The notes under the pieces are model-generated. The model did no database searches, was not told the origin of the DNA, and was given only the letters and a program-made list of their open reading frames with translations. 64,000 nt of DNA from positions 68,169 through 132,168 of the forward strand of contig JBKQMB010000043.1 of the NCBI GenBank assembly GCA_052326605.1, read 5' to 3'. Origin of the DNA: Bog-756 sp052326605 (GTDB taxonomy: Bacteria; Actinomycetota; Acidimicrobiia; Acidimicrobiales; RAAP-2). The position numbers and the translations under genes were made by a program. Below, piece after piece: positions 7,402 to 16,006 of this stretch; the first letter of the stretch is position 1, and the number at the start of each line of letters is the position of its first letter.

Positions 7402-9060
7402 ATGTTCCCCTACGCCGAGGAGACGTTCAGCGCTGAAGAGGAGGACATCCTCCGCCGCTACGTCACCAATCTCGATCAGCCGGTGTTCGCCCTGGTCAAT
7501 CTGCCGGAGGTGGTCAAGGGCGCACTGTTCGCGCGGTACTCCCGGTCGCCCAAGAGCCTGCGGCGGCTGTTCCTCGACGAATTCGTGAGCGAGCTCGACA
7601 TCAGCGGCGACGCCACGGTGGATGCGACCGTCGGGCTCAAGCGGGCAGTCGAACTCTACGAAAAGGTCTTCTTCGAGTACGGGGACGACTCGGTGGCGCA
7701 GTTGGGTGGTGTGCACCTGGCGTGCGAGCAGGCGTCCAACGTTCTGACCAAGGTCCTCGAGTGGGGGAGGCTCATGGCCTACCTCGAGCAGTCGACCCGC
7801 TACATCGCCTACAACCAGCGACTCACCACCGGCCACTACCGCTACTACCGCGACCCGGGCCTGCTCGACTCACCGTTGGGGGCCCGCTACGTCGGCGACA
7901 TGGACCGGATGTTCGACACCTACGGTGAGCTCCTCGAGGAAGCACAGGCGTGGTTGGCGGTCCGACATCCACGTCGGCAGGGGGACTCCGACTTCATCCA
8001 CCGCCAAGCGGTGCGGGCCAAGGCCCTCGATGCCCTGCGGGGCCTGCTTCCTGCGGGCTCGCTGTCGAACGTGGGCATCTACGGCACCGGGCAGTCCTAC
8101 GAGATGCTGCTGCTCCGGATGCGGTCGCACCCGCTGCCCGAGGCCCGGCAGTACGCGGACATGATGCTCGAGGAGCTCCGAAAGGTGATCCCTTCCTTCC
8201 TGCAGCGTGTCGACCGCCCCGATCGGGGAGGGGCGTGGTCGGAGTACTTCCGCCGGACCCGGGAGGAGACGGACCGTCTGGTCGGGGATCTTTTCCCCGA
8301 CCTGGTGGCATCGGCGGACGAGTCGGCCGACGGGCCCTGGGGCCGACCCTCGGTGGACCTGGTCGACTTCGATCCCGAGGGCGAGGAAAAGGTCATCGCC
8401 GCCATCTGCGCACCCCTGACCAATCGCTCGGAGGAGGACGTGCTGGCCCGGGTCCACCTTCTCGGAGCCGAGGAGAGGCGAGCGCTTCTGGCCGCCTACG
8501 TGGGCGACCGGACCAATCGTCGTCACCGGCCGGGCCGGGCCTTCGAGCGCACCGGGTACCGCTTCGACGTGGTGACCGACTACGGCGCCTTCCGGGATCT
8601 TCAGCGCCACCGCATGCTGACCATCGAATGGCAACCGCTCGGCACCTCCCTGGGATACGACGTGCCCGAGGTGGTGCAGGAGGCCGGCCTCGAGGATCAG
8701 TACGTGGCGTCGTTGGAGCGGTCCCGCGAGCTGTGCGATGTCCTTGACGTCCGCTTCCCGGTGGAGTCGGCGTACGCCGTCGCCCTGGCCTACCGAATCC
8801 GGTACTCGATGCAGATGAATGCGCGTGAGGCCATGCACCTGCTCGAGCTGCGCTCGGGCCCCCAGGGCCATCCGAGCTACCGCTGGGTGGCCCAGGAGAT
8901 GCACCGCCAGATCGCCGATCGGGCCGGCCACCACCACCTGGCCGAGGCGATGTCGCATGTGGAGTACGGGTCCGAGGACCTCGAGCGGCTCGATGCGGAG
9001 CGGCGTGCGGAGGGACGACGGAACTCCATGTCCACTGCCGGAAATCCTGCAACTCCCTGA
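7402..9060 (+). CDS. Double-domain ThyX-like (flavin-dependent thymidylate synthase-related) protein
   Basis: At 552 residues this is twice the length of normal ThyX (~220-250), and two ThyX-like halves can be seen. In the N-terminal half EWGRLMAYLEQSTRY (residues 120-134) aligns with the ThyX signature RHR-x7-S-x-R, keeping Ser131 and Arg133 but replacing RHR with WGR. In the C-terminal half FRDLQRHRML (Arg402-His403-Arg404) keeps RHR but has no S-x-R at the right distance. The protein could bind FAD and dUMP at composite sites or could have lost synthase activity. The ORF is free of disruption, which argues that it is functional. The family assignment is firm; the reaction is not. Confidence 0.8.
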   Translation: MFPYAEETFSAEEEDILRRYVTNLDQPVFALVNLPEVVKGALFARYSRSPKSLRRLFLDEFVSELDISGDATVDATVGLKRAVELYEKVFFEYGDDSVAQLGGVHLACEQASNVLTKVLEWGRLMAYLEQSTRYIAYNQRLTTGHYRYYRDPGLLDSPLGARYVGDMDRMFDTYGELLEEAQAWLAVRHPRRQGDSDFIHRQAVRAKALDALRGLLPAGSLSNVGIYGTGQSYEMLLLRMRSHPLPEARQYADMMLEELRKVIPSFLQRVDRPDRGGAWSEYFRRTREETDRLVGDLFPDLVASADESADGPWGRPSVDLVDFDPEGEEKVIAAICAPLTNRSEEDVLARVHLLGAEERRALLAAYVGDRTNRRHRPGRAFERTGYRFDVVTDYGAFRDLQRHRMLTIEWQPLGTSLGYDVPEVVQEAGLEDQYVASLERSRELCDVLDVRFPVESAYAVALAYRIRYSMQMNAREAMHLLELRSGPQGHPSYRWVAQEMHRQIADRAGHHHLAEAMSHVEYGSEDLERLDAERRAEGRRNSMSTAGNPATP

Positions 9061-9550
9061 CCTGGGAAGTTGGAGGAACATCCAGGTGAAGAGGGGTGTT
9101 GTGCATTTGACGACACACGGTGTCCGTGGCCTATCGTTCGCCCAGTCCCAACCGCCCCGAAGGACGTGCCAAGCGGTCGTTGATCCAATGGTGCGCCCTG
9201 AGGGGGGGACGCTGTGAGAGGCGGAGGGAGACCCAGGGGATCGAGTAGAAAACATTTTCCCGAGACCGGCGGCGCAAGCCGGAGGTAACGGGGGGATGGT
9301 GCCAAAGACCCCCTGGGTCCGACCGCCTGGCAGGCGCCGGCCCACGACCCGGCCGTCCGGCGGACCGCCTGCGCCCCGAGTAGATTCCAGGTGGAACACG
9401 TAAGCACCCTCCCTCCGGAAAGGGCGGACGCACCGGCCATGGTGCCCGTCCGAGGAGACAATCTCGCAACATCGGTCCGGCGGCCCCATGTGAACGGTGT
9501 GCATGCCGGACCGTCTATGCTCCCGCCCAACTCACCACGGAAAGACCGAG
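9061..9550. other. 490-bp intergenic leader region with RNA-structure potential
   Basis: No gene is supported here. The interval contains paired sequences at 9230-9319 (listed separately) and a TATGCT hexamer at 9516-9521 about 30 nt before the DUF4193 start, which could serve as its proximal -10 element. If transcription starts further upstream the mRNA would carry a long structured leader. Confidence 0.5.
9230..9319 (+). ncRNA. Candidate structured leader RNA or attenuator
   Basis: GACCCAGGGG at 9230-9239 is perfectly complementary to CCCCTGGGTC at 9310-9319, closing an ~70-nt interior. Inside it, CCGGC 9266-9270 pairs with GCCGG 9278-9282, and a G6 run (9290-9295) can pair with C5 (9309-9313). 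That second pairing uses the same C residues as the closing helix, so the two folds are mutually exclusive, as in switches or attenuators. It does not match any riboswitch class I can recognise by eye (glycine, TPP, cobalamin, SAM, ydaO, GEMM). It may also be a chance fold in GC-rich DNA. Confidence 0.35.
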
Positions 9551-10027
9551 ATGCCACAAGAACTCGACGAAGTCGAAGGGCCGGACGAACTGATCGAGGG
9601 AGACCTCGATGAGTTGGCGGACGACGACGACCTGATTGGCGAAGAGGATGCACTCGTGCTCCCGGACGACGACGACGACGACGCAGACGTCGCCGTCGCC
9701 GTCGTGGAGGAGGAACTCGTCGACATCGACCCGAAGGTACCGACCAAGGCCGCTGCGGCCGGCGAAGAGGCCGAAGAGGAAGAAGAAGAGGAGCCGGACG
9801 ACGAGGACGTCGAAGCCAGCCTGGACACCATCCTGAAGGAGCGGTTGGTCGTCGAGGAGGTCGAGGACGACGAGGACGCACCCGAGCCCGAGGATCGGAG
9901 CGGGGACGGCGTGGAGCGGGTGCTGCCCAAGCAGCCCGGTGAGTTCGTCTGTCGGTCGTGCTTCCTGGTGAAGCACCCCAATCAGCTGGCGGACCGGAAG
10001 AAGATGCTCTGTCGCGACTGCGTGTGA
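9551..10027 (+). CDS. Acidic DUF4193-like protein with C-terminal zinc ribbon
   Basis: This 158-residue protein has an extremely Asp/Glu-rich body (runs such as PDDDDDDAD and EEAEEEEEEEPDDED) and a C-terminal Cys4 motif: VCRSCFLVKHPNQL followed by LCRDCV, within a VLPKQPGEFVCRSCF context typical of actinobacterial DUF4193. Family members are usually ~100 residues, so the acidic part is expanded. The start is ATG 9551; a GTG extension upstream is unlikely because it encodes unrelated sequence. The function is unknown; small acidic zinc-ribbon proteins often contact RNA polymerase or ribosomes, but this is conjecture. It is followed after 12 bp by another hypothetical gene. Confidence 0.8.
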   Translation: MPQELDEVEGPDELIEGDLDELADDDDLIGEEDALVLPDDDDDDADVAVAVVEEELVDIDPKVPTKAAAAGEEAEEEEEEEPDDEDVEASLDTILKERLVVEEVEDDEDAPEPEDRSGDGVERVLPKQPGEFVCRSCFLVKHPNQLADRKKMLCRDCV

Positions 10028-10039
10028 CGGGGGCCGACG

Positions 10040-10741
10040 ATGCCAGTACCGAACGACGATGAATCCGAGGAGACACCGCTGAGCGAGCGCTTGCTCGATC
10101 TGCTCGTCTTCATACCCGCCGGGCTGGCGGTCACGGCCGTGGACGAGTTACCGAAGCTGGCGGCCCGCGGCAGGGAGCGAATGGGCGTGCGCGTGTCGTC
10201 GGCTCGGGCGGTGGGGCAGTTCGCGGTGAAGGCCGGGCAAAGTGAGTTCCGGCGCCGATCCTCGGCGTTGCGCCGCCGGGACCAGGGTGCCTCCGAGGTC
10301 CTCGGGGATGAGGGGCCGGAGCTGGCAGACGGTCCCGGGCCCACCCCGGGGACGCCACGGGTCACCGATGCGCATCGCTCGGCCGGCACCGAGTCGGTGG
10401 CATCGCCGGTCACGACCACGCCTCCCTCGTCTCCGGCCACCTCGCCGACCACGACCACGTCTCCCACCACGGCCGCGACTACGCGACCTTCAACGCCGGC
10501 CAAGCCTCCGGCGGAGACACCGGTAGCCCCAACGGCTCCGTTAGCGGGGAATAGCCACACTCCGGCCGTGTCGAGCCTGGCCATTCCCGGATTCGACTCG
10601 CTGTCCGCGTCCCAGGTGGTCCAACGCCTCGACGGGTTGAATCGCCAGGAACTGGTGTCGGTCCGAGCCTACGAATCTTCCACCCGGGGCCGGCGGACGA
10701 TCCTCAACCGGGTGGATCAACTGCTCGACGAGCGGTCGTAG
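10040..10741 (+). CDS. Conserved hypothetical protein with Thr/Pro-rich linker
   Basis: This 233-residue protein has three parts: an N-terminal ~85 residues with one hydrophobic stretch (LLDLLVFIPAGLAVTAV), a long low-complexity linker rich in Thr, Pro, Ser and Ala (~100-180), and a compact C-terminal helical segment (AIPGFDSLSASQVVQRLDGL then a NRQELVSVRAYESS helix). That C-terminal segment resembles one repeated across actinobacterial proteins of unknown function and looks like a small helix-hairpin binding module. The preceding acidic gene is 12 bp away, so they are probably cotranscribed. No enzymatic motif is visible. Confidence 0.7.
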   Translation: MPVPNDDESEETPLSERLLDLLVFIPAGLAVTAVDELPKLAARGRERMGVRVSSARAVGQFAVKAGQSEFRRRSSALRRRDQGASEVLGDEGPELADGPGPTPGTPRVTDAHRSAGTESVASPVTTTPPSSPATSPTTTTSPTTAATTRPSTPAKPPAETPVAPTAPLAGNSHTPAVSSLAIPGFDSLSASQVVQRLDGLNRQELVSVRAYESSTRGRRTILNRVDQLLDERS

Positions 10742-10778
10742 GCCGATCGCGAGCAGTACGGCGATGTCTGGAGGGCCG

Positions 10779-11249
10779 ATGGAGGCAGTCCGGGTGGCAC
10801 GAGCCACGGACGCCAGGCGCATCGCCGAGTTGGTCGACGAGTTCGCGCGGGAGATGGAGACCCGGCGGGGCGCTTCGCTGCTGAACGACCCCGGAGGGCC
10901 CGGCCCGGCCCGGATCGACGGTGCCGGTGCGGCGGCGGTCGGCGATCCCGGTCGCCTGGCCCTGGTCGGCACCCTTGACGAGAACGTGGTGGGCATCGCC
11001 CTGTGCCACCTCGAGGAAGCCGGGCCCACCGGGCGGCGCGGTGTGGTCGACGCCTGCTATGTGGAACCCGGGGCCCGGGTGGTCGGACTCGGCCGGATGC
11101 TGATGGACCAGGTCCTGGCATGGTGCACCGACCACCAGTGCCGCGGCATCGACGGGTTCGCCTTCCCCGGGGACCGCGGGGCCAAGAGCTTCTTCGAGTC
11201 GGCGGGGTTCAAGGCACGGCTATTGATCATGCACCGCTACCTCGACTGA
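10779..11249 (+). CDS. GNAT family N-acetyltransferase
   Basis: The 156-residue protein has the GNAT order: N-terminal VRVARATDARRIAELVDEF, a central strand pair ALVGTLDENVVGIALCHLEE, then VDACYVEPGARVVGLGRMLM, where VVGLGRML replaces the usual Q/RxxGxG/A acetyl-CoA loop, and a final AKSFFESAGFKARLLIMHR. The substrate is not predictable. ATG 10779 is preferred over ATG 10764 because GGAGGG lies just upstream of it at 10768-10773. The gene follows 10040-10741 closely. Confidence 0.82.
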   Translation: MEAVRVARATDARRIAELVDEFAREMETRRGASLLNDPGGPGPARIDGAGAAAVGDPGRLALVGTLDENVVGIALCHLEEAGPTGRRGVVDACYVEPGARVVGLGRMLMDQVLAWCTDHQCRGIDGFAFPGDRGAKSFFESAGFKARLLIMHRYLD

Positions 11250-11324
11250 CTGCGCCGCCCCAGCCGGCACGGGTTCGGTGGGAATCAGACCGGAGTGGAC
11301 GACCCGGAGGCGGCCGCCCGGCGT

Positions 11325-12623
11325 TCAGGAAGCCCGGCGCCCCGGGGTCGAGCGGGCAGGTACCGGACGCCGGGGCCCGGGGGGTGGGGGAATGGGGATC
11401 CCGAGAAGCCTCGCCAACTCGGGCACGTAGCCGGAGGCCTTGCGGGCCGCTCCCAGCAGTGCCTCGTCGGCTCCGGCAGGAATGCCCCGGGGTTTCACGG
11501 TGCGGCGTACCGGCGATTCCACCACGACCTCCAACAGGGCCTGCCACGCCTCGGGCGACGTCTCGGTCGACATGGCGTGGCCGGCCGCATCGGCCAGCCG
11601 GACCGCAAGCTCGGCGGAGAGGCGGGTGGCAGGCTCGGGGGGCCGGATGGAGGCTCGCACCGCGTCGACGACTCTCCCTTCGTCGAGGGACGAGGTGATT
11701 CGCTCGACCCAACGCTCCCGCAAGGCGGTGACACGCTGATCGAGCGCGGAGCGCAGGGCGCTCGCGAGCTCGGTTCCCTCCTCGTCCAGGGTCACGGTGG
11801 AAGCCGAGGCGACGATGGAGCGAAGCTCCCGAAGTGGGATGTCCTTGCCCGCCGTGCGCGCCACCGACGCCCGGTCCTTCCAGGTGGCGAGCGTGATCAA
11901 CGGACGCAGCTCCTCGGCCAGGGCCAGCAGCGGACCCGGTGTGACCTCGGGTCGACCCTCGGCGCGGGCACGGGTGTTCTGCTCCTCGATGGCCTGGCGG
12001 ACGGCCGGGATGCCACCGCGCAGCAGTTGTTCGGCCACCGGGATCTGCTCGGGCCTGAGCGTGGCCAGGGCGGCGTTGCGATAGGCGGTCGACGCAGCCG
12101 GACGGCGCGGGTTATCCCGGCCCCCGGATTCGCGGGCTCCCGGACGGGCAGGCCCGTTCCGTTTGCGGGCCGGCTTGCCATCGTCCGACGGCGCTCCCGT
12201 GGTGGCTCGGTCGCGTTGCCCGGAGCCGCTCCTCGGCCCGCGCGAGCGGTCCTCGGAACGCGGCTTGCGTTCGGCCGGTCGCCGATCCTCCGGGGAAGGC
12301 CCGTCCGGCCGGTCGTCCCGGCGGCGCCTGCCCTTGGAAGCCAGCACCACGTTCACGTCGGGTGCGCGCTGGGGTGTGCCGATCACCTCTATCCGGTCCT
12401 TGGCGCGTGCATCGCCCTTCGCCTTCGCCGGGAGGAGCGCCGTCACCGTCGTCCCGTCCAGGGTGGTCTCCACCTCGGCGCGCAGCACGGTTCCCACAGC
12501 GGCACCGGCGGGGACCAGGTCGGCACCGACCGTTCCGCGGGGCTGTTTGGCACCGGCAGCGCGCCACGTCCACGTGGAGTCACCGGTCTGACTGGTCAGT
12601 TCGACTTCGATGCGATGGGCCAT
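11325..12623 (-). CDS. Conserved hypothetical protein, KOW/OB-like N-terminus with basic linker
   Basis: The 432-residue protein has an N-terminal ~85-residue beta-rich segment (MAHRIEVELTSQTGDSTWTW, then AAVGTVLRAEVETTLDG), a highly basic, disordered stretch (roughly 90-165, Arg/Asp/Ser/Pro-rich), and a ~250-residue helical C-terminal domain with ALATLRPEQIPVAEQLLRGG and repeated Arg-rich amphipathic helices. The charged linker and small N-terminal domain suggest nucleic-acid binding, but no known catalytic motif is present and I do not recognise the family by name. It is transcribed divergently from the htrA-like gene across a 216-bp region. Confidence 0.65.
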   Translation of the reverse strand: MAHRIEVELTSQTGDSTWTWRAAGAKQPRGTVGADLVPAGAAVGTVLRAEVETTLDGTTVTALLPAKAKGDARAKDRIEVIGTPQRAPDVNVVLASKGRRRRDDRPDGPSPEDRRPAERKPRSEDRSRGPRSGSGQRDRATTGAPSDDGKPARKRNGPARPGARESGGRDNPRRPAASTAYRNAALATLRPEQIPVAEQLLRGGIPAVRQAIEEQNTRARAEGRPEVTPGPLLALAEELRPLITLATWKDRASVARTAGKDIPLRELRSIVASASTVTLDEEGTELASALRSALDQRVTALRERWVERITSSLDEGRVVDAVRASIRPPEPATRLSAELAVRLADAAGHAMSTETSPEAWQALLEVVVESPVRRTVKPRGIPAGADEALLGAARKASGYVPELARLLGIPIPPPPGPRRPVPARSTPGRRAS

Positions 12624-12680
12624 ACCGGGCGACAGGCTACTGCCGCCACCGACCCCGGCGGTAACAAGCTGGGGAACCGG

Positions 12681-12701
12681 GGTCTAAGAAGGGTCTAAGA
12701 A
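12681..12701. repeat. Tandem direct repeat in the divergent intergenic region
   Basis: GGTCTAAGAA occurs at 12681-12690 and again at 12692-12701, 11 bp apart (about one helical turn), upstream of the htrA-like gene and of the divergent gene. Same-face spacing is typical for tandem response-regulator sites, so this is a candidate operator. No regulator is encoded next to it. Confidence 0.4.
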
Positions 12702-12839
12702 CCCTCTGATATGCGGGTTTGCCGTCCCGTGCACGCCGTACGATGACGGCACACGTGACGTCCCTTGCGCCGCCCGCCAGGGGGCCGACGGCAGGGCGGG
12801 TGGCACCCGGGGGCATCGGTGCGTTCGAGGAGACAATCG

Positions 12840-14438
12840 ATGGAGCATTCGGAAACCGACGGGCCGGCCACACCGGGTCCCGCAGTGCCTGCATCGACGC
12901 CGCAGAACCACCCGCCGCCCGCGACCGCCGCGATGCCGCTCGGCCCGGAGGCCACACCGGGCGAAGCCCCGGTACCGCCAGCCGACCGGCCCGGCACCGA
13001 GGATCCGGCCGCGACGGATCCGACCAGCGAGGTTGCCGTTTCCGGAGCCGGACAGACCGATCAGGTCCCCGCAGTGGCACCACCCTCGGGAGCATCCTTC
13101 CTGCCCCCGCAGTGGCGGGAGCCAACGCCCACGGTCGGGTCGCCCGATGCCCAGGTGTCGGAGCCGACGCACCCCTGGGGCGCCCAGTCCGCGCTCGTCC
13201 CGGTCGGGTCCGGCTGGTCGCCGGACCTCACGGCACCGGCGCCTGTCGTCGAGGGGTCGAAGGGGAACCGGGTAACTGTGTGGCGCTGGGCGGTCGTCTG
13301 CCTGGCCGCCGCGCTCATCGGCGCCCTGGTCGGAGGAGGCATCGTGGCCGCGTCCAACAGCAAGGATGCCACCACCACAGTCAAGGAGATCTCGGCCGGG
13401 CCCGCCTTGCTCAACGGAGTCACCAACATCGAGGCGGTGATCGACAAGGTGCTGCCAGCGGTGGTGTCGATCGACGCCACCTCTCCGGCGCCGGCCTCCC
13501 AGTCGATCTTCGGCGGTTCGACGGGCGGCGAACAGGAGGATCAGGGCACCGGAATGATCATCACCTCGAACGGTGAGGTTGTGACGAACAACCACGTGAT
13601 CTCCGGGGCGACCACCATCACCGTGACACTCTTCGGCAGCCTCAAGGCACTGCCGGCCACGCTGGTAGATACCGATCCGACAAACGACATCGCGCTATTG
13701 CAGATCACCAACGCCTCGAATCTCCCGACAGTCGGCTACGGCGATTCCGACAACGTGCAGGTGGGTGACGCGGTGGTGGCCATCGGCAATGCACTCGGAC
13801 TGTCCGCCGGAACGCCGACGGTCACCCAGGGGATCATCTCCGCCAAGGGGAGGACCGTGCAGGCCAGCGACTCGACGGGCACCGTCACCGAGACCTTGAC
13901 CAACATGTTCCAGACCGATGCGGCCATCAACCCGGGCAACTCGGGCGGACCGCTGGTGGACAGCTCGGGCAAGGTGATCGGGATGAACACCGCAGTGGCA
14001 TCGAGTGCCGACGGCACCTCCCAGGCCCAGAACATCGGCTTTGCCATCCCGTCGAACAAGATCGAGCGGGAGCTGCCGGAGCTCCGCAACAAGACCATCC
14101 CCAACCCGGCTACATCGGGGGCAGGCTACCTCGGGGTGTCGCTCGAGACATTGACCTCCGAGCTGCGCAGCGAGTACAACTTCGTACCCAACCAGGGTGC
14201 CGTGGTGCTGCAGGTGGAGAGTGGCTCACCGGCCAATGCGGCGGGACTGCAGCAAGGGGACGTGATCACTTCCTTCGACGGGAAGACCGTCACCAGTGCC
14301 GACCAGCTGGCTACGGCCATCCAGTCCGAACATCCGGGGAAGAGCGTGACCATCGGGCTCTACCGGGGACAGGCCCAGATGACGGTGACGGCGACCCTGG
14401 GGTCGGCGAGCCAGTACGAGCAGTCGGCCGGAGGCTGA
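12840..14438 (+). CDS. HtrA/DegP-type membrane-anchored serine protease with PDZ domain
   Basis: This S1C protease degrades or handles misfolded envelope proteins. The 532-residue protein has a ~135-residue Pro/Ala-rich cytoplasmic N-terminus, one membrane helix (VCLAAALIGALVGGGIVAA), a trypsin-like domain with the triad His252 (VTNNHVIS), Asp283 (TNDIALL) and Ser368 (GNSGGPLV), and a C-terminal PDZ domain (GYLGVSLETL to the end). The start is firm: ATG 12840 follows the strong Shine-Dalgarno GAGGAGA. An 11-bp direct repeat lies 140 bp upstream. The domain order matches mycobacterial HtrA/PepD proteins. Confidence 0.93.
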   Translation: MEHSETDGPATPGPAVPASTPQNHPPPATAAMPLGPEATPGEAPVPPADRPGTEDPAATDPTSEVAVSGAGQTDQVPAVAPPSGASFLPPQWREPTPTVGSPDAQVSEPTHPWGAQSALVPVGSGWSPDLTAPAPVVEGSKGNRVTVWRWAVVCLAAALIGALVGGGIVAASNSKDATTTVKEISAGPALLNGVTNIEAVIDKVLPAVVSIDATSPAPASQSIFGGSTGGEQEDQGTGMIITSNGEVVTNNHVISGATTITVTLFGSLKALPATLVDTDPTNDIALLQITNASNLPTVGYGDSDNVQVGDAVVAIGNALGLSAGTPTVTQGIISAKGRTVQASDSTGTVTETLTNMFQTDAAINPGNSGGPLVDSSGKVIGMNTAVASSADGTSQAQNIGFAIPSNKIERELPELRNKTIPNPATSGAGYLGVSLETLTSELRSEYNFVPNQGAVVLQVESGSPANAAGLQQGDVITSFDGKTVTSADQLATAIQSEHPGKSVTIGLYRGQAQMTVTATLGSASQYEQSAGG

Positions 14439-14555
14439 GGGCTGAGGACTGTTCCCGTCCGTAGGTCCGTCGAGTGACGCAGATGGTCGCCCGTGCCCCT
14501 ACGGTGGGTGGATGTCCTCCGGTGACGAGCCCGTGATGACCGGGGACACCGACCC

Positions 14556-15191
14556 ATGGGAGTGAGCGGCGAAGGGGCTGCCGGCGAGGAGTGGATCGAA
14601 CGGCTCCGAGCGCCCCGGCCCGAACCGGCCCGAGACGGTTCTCCTCCCGATGACCGGACCCTCTCCAGGGTGCTCGAGGCCGCCACAAGCGTTCCCGATC
14701 ACGGTGGACTGCGGCCGTGGCGCTTCGTCGTCGTGTGCGGGACCGGTCGCCAGCGGTTCGCCGACGCGCTGGTGGCTGGGCTCCATCAGCTCCGAGGTCC
14801 CGACCAGCCCGAAGCGGCCGTGACCAAGATGCGCGGGAAGGCATTCGCCGCCCCCTGCGCGGTAGCCCTGATTGCCTCGCCGGACCCCACGTCGAACGTG
14901 CCGGTGTGGGAGCAGGTGGCCTCTGCGTCGTGCACCGGATACGCGATCGTGCTGGCGGCCTCTGCACTCGGGTTGGGGGCGGTGTGGAAGAGCGCTGCGG
15001 TCCTCGAGGCCGATCCCGTCCGAGCGCTGTTCGATCTGCGCCGGGACGAACGGTTGCAGGGTTGGGTGAATCTCGGTTCGCCGGCCCCCTTCGGGCCGAG
15101 GGCCGCACGTCCGGAGTCGCCGGCGAACCTCGATGCGCTGGTCACCGTGATCGGCGACCACGGCGTTCACGGCGGTCCGATCGACCGGTAG
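14556..15191 (+). CDS. Nitroreductase family protein
   Basis: The 211-residue protein is a flavin (FMN) nitroreductase-fold protein of the YdjA-like short type. Visible features are TSVPDHGGLRPWRFVVV (N-terminal FMN-binding loop, where the Arg/Ser/Asn signature is replaced by DHGGLRPWRF) and the AASALGLGAVWKSA segment before a Gly-Ser turn. It probably reduces a small electrophile with NAD(P)H; the substrate is unknown. The start at ATG 14556 lies within a GC-rich stretch lacking a clear Shine-Dalgarno. The downstream genes are on the opposite strand and end convergently with it. Confidence 0.82.
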   Translation: MGVSGEGAAGEEWIERLRAPRPEPARDGSPPDDRTLSRVLEAATSVPDHGGLRPWRFVVVCGTGRQRFADALVAGLHQLRGPDQPEAAVTKMRGKAFAAPCAVALIASPDPTSNVPVWEQVASASCTGYAIVLAASALGLGAVWKSAAVLEADPVRALFDLRRDERLQGWVNLGSPAPFGPRAARPESPANLDALVTVIGDHGVHGGPIDR

Positions 15192-15244
15192 GCGACCGTC
15201 CGGTCAGCCTGGCGCAGGAGTGGGGGAGTGGCGGCCTGTCGCCC

Positions 15245-16006
15245 TCACGGACGCACGACGAGACGGAGGGCACCGAGGAAGGAGGGCTGGCTGCGGAGCG
15301 CACCGTGGCGCTCGTCCCACCGGCCGGAGGCCAGGTCGGCGGCGAGGGCCCCGACGGCCGCTTCCTCGACCGCACGGTCGAGGAAGCTCCACGCGGACTG
15401 CGATCGGCGCACCGACGGATCAAGGAAGGCCTCCGGGCGCCCGTAGTAGGCCTCGGTGAACCCGTCGACGCAGTCGAAGGGAACCGGCACCTCGTGGACG
15501 GAGGCGGTCGGGCCCAGGGTGGAGACGAGGGCACGGACGGTCGGATAGCGGGCGGTCTCGGCGGCCAGGAGCTTCGGCGCGTACTCCATGAGCCACAGTC
15601 GGTCGAGGGCATCGGGGTCGAAGGTCAAGATGACGACCGGACCTCGCGTCACCCTGCACAGCTCTGCGATCCCGAGGAGCGGGTCGGGCCACTGATGGAT
15701 GGTGACCGTGGCCATCGTCGCATCGACGGCATCACTGCCGAGGGGAAGTGCCTGGGCCACGGCCCGGATCACGGGGCCTGTGCCCGGTGGTCGTTGGGCG
15801 AGCATCGCCACGGAGGGCTCCACCGCCACCACGGCGCGGTCCAGGGGCTCGTAGGAACCGGCACCGGCGCCCACGTTGAGCACGGTCCGCGCCGTTCCCA
15901 ACGCCTGGTCGACGAGGGTCGCGATCCTCGGGTCCGTCAGCCGACGACCGGCGTACCCGGCGCCGTAGATGGCGTAGTCGACGTCGCCGGCCGGCAGGTT
16001 CACCAT
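15245..16006 (-). CDS. SAM-dependent methyltransferase (class I)
   Basis: The 253-residue Rossmann-fold methyltransferase has motif I VLNVGAGAGSYEP, acidic VVAVEPSVAM (motif II), ALPLGSDAVDATMATVTIHQ (motif IV region) and VVILTFDPDALDRLW. It belongs to the broad UbiE/type 11 group. The substrate cannot be told. ATG 16006 (MVNLPAGDVDY) is chosen because the sequence further upstream in frame is the antisense of the Cys-rich small gene. Its first 7 nt overlap the end of that gene, so the two are probably cotranscribed. Confidence 0.85.
   Translation of the reverse strand: MVNLPAGDVDYAIYGAGYAGRRLTDPRIATLVDQALGTARTVLNVGAGAGSYEPLDRAVVAVEPSVAMLAQRPPGTGPVIRAVAQALPLGSDAVDATMATVTIHQWPDPLLGIAELCRVTRGPVVILTFDPDALDRLWLMEYAPKLLAAETARYPTVRALVSTLGPTASVHEVPVPFDCVDGFTEAYYGRPEAFLDPSVRRSQSAWSFLDRAVEEAAVGALAADLASGRWDERHGALRSQPSFLGALRLVVRP

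Noticed and set aside
9230..9319. Known riboswitch class (glycine, cobalamin, ydaO, SAM, GEMM)
   Set aside because: None of the conserved core sequences I can recall is present; it is left as an unclassified candidate.
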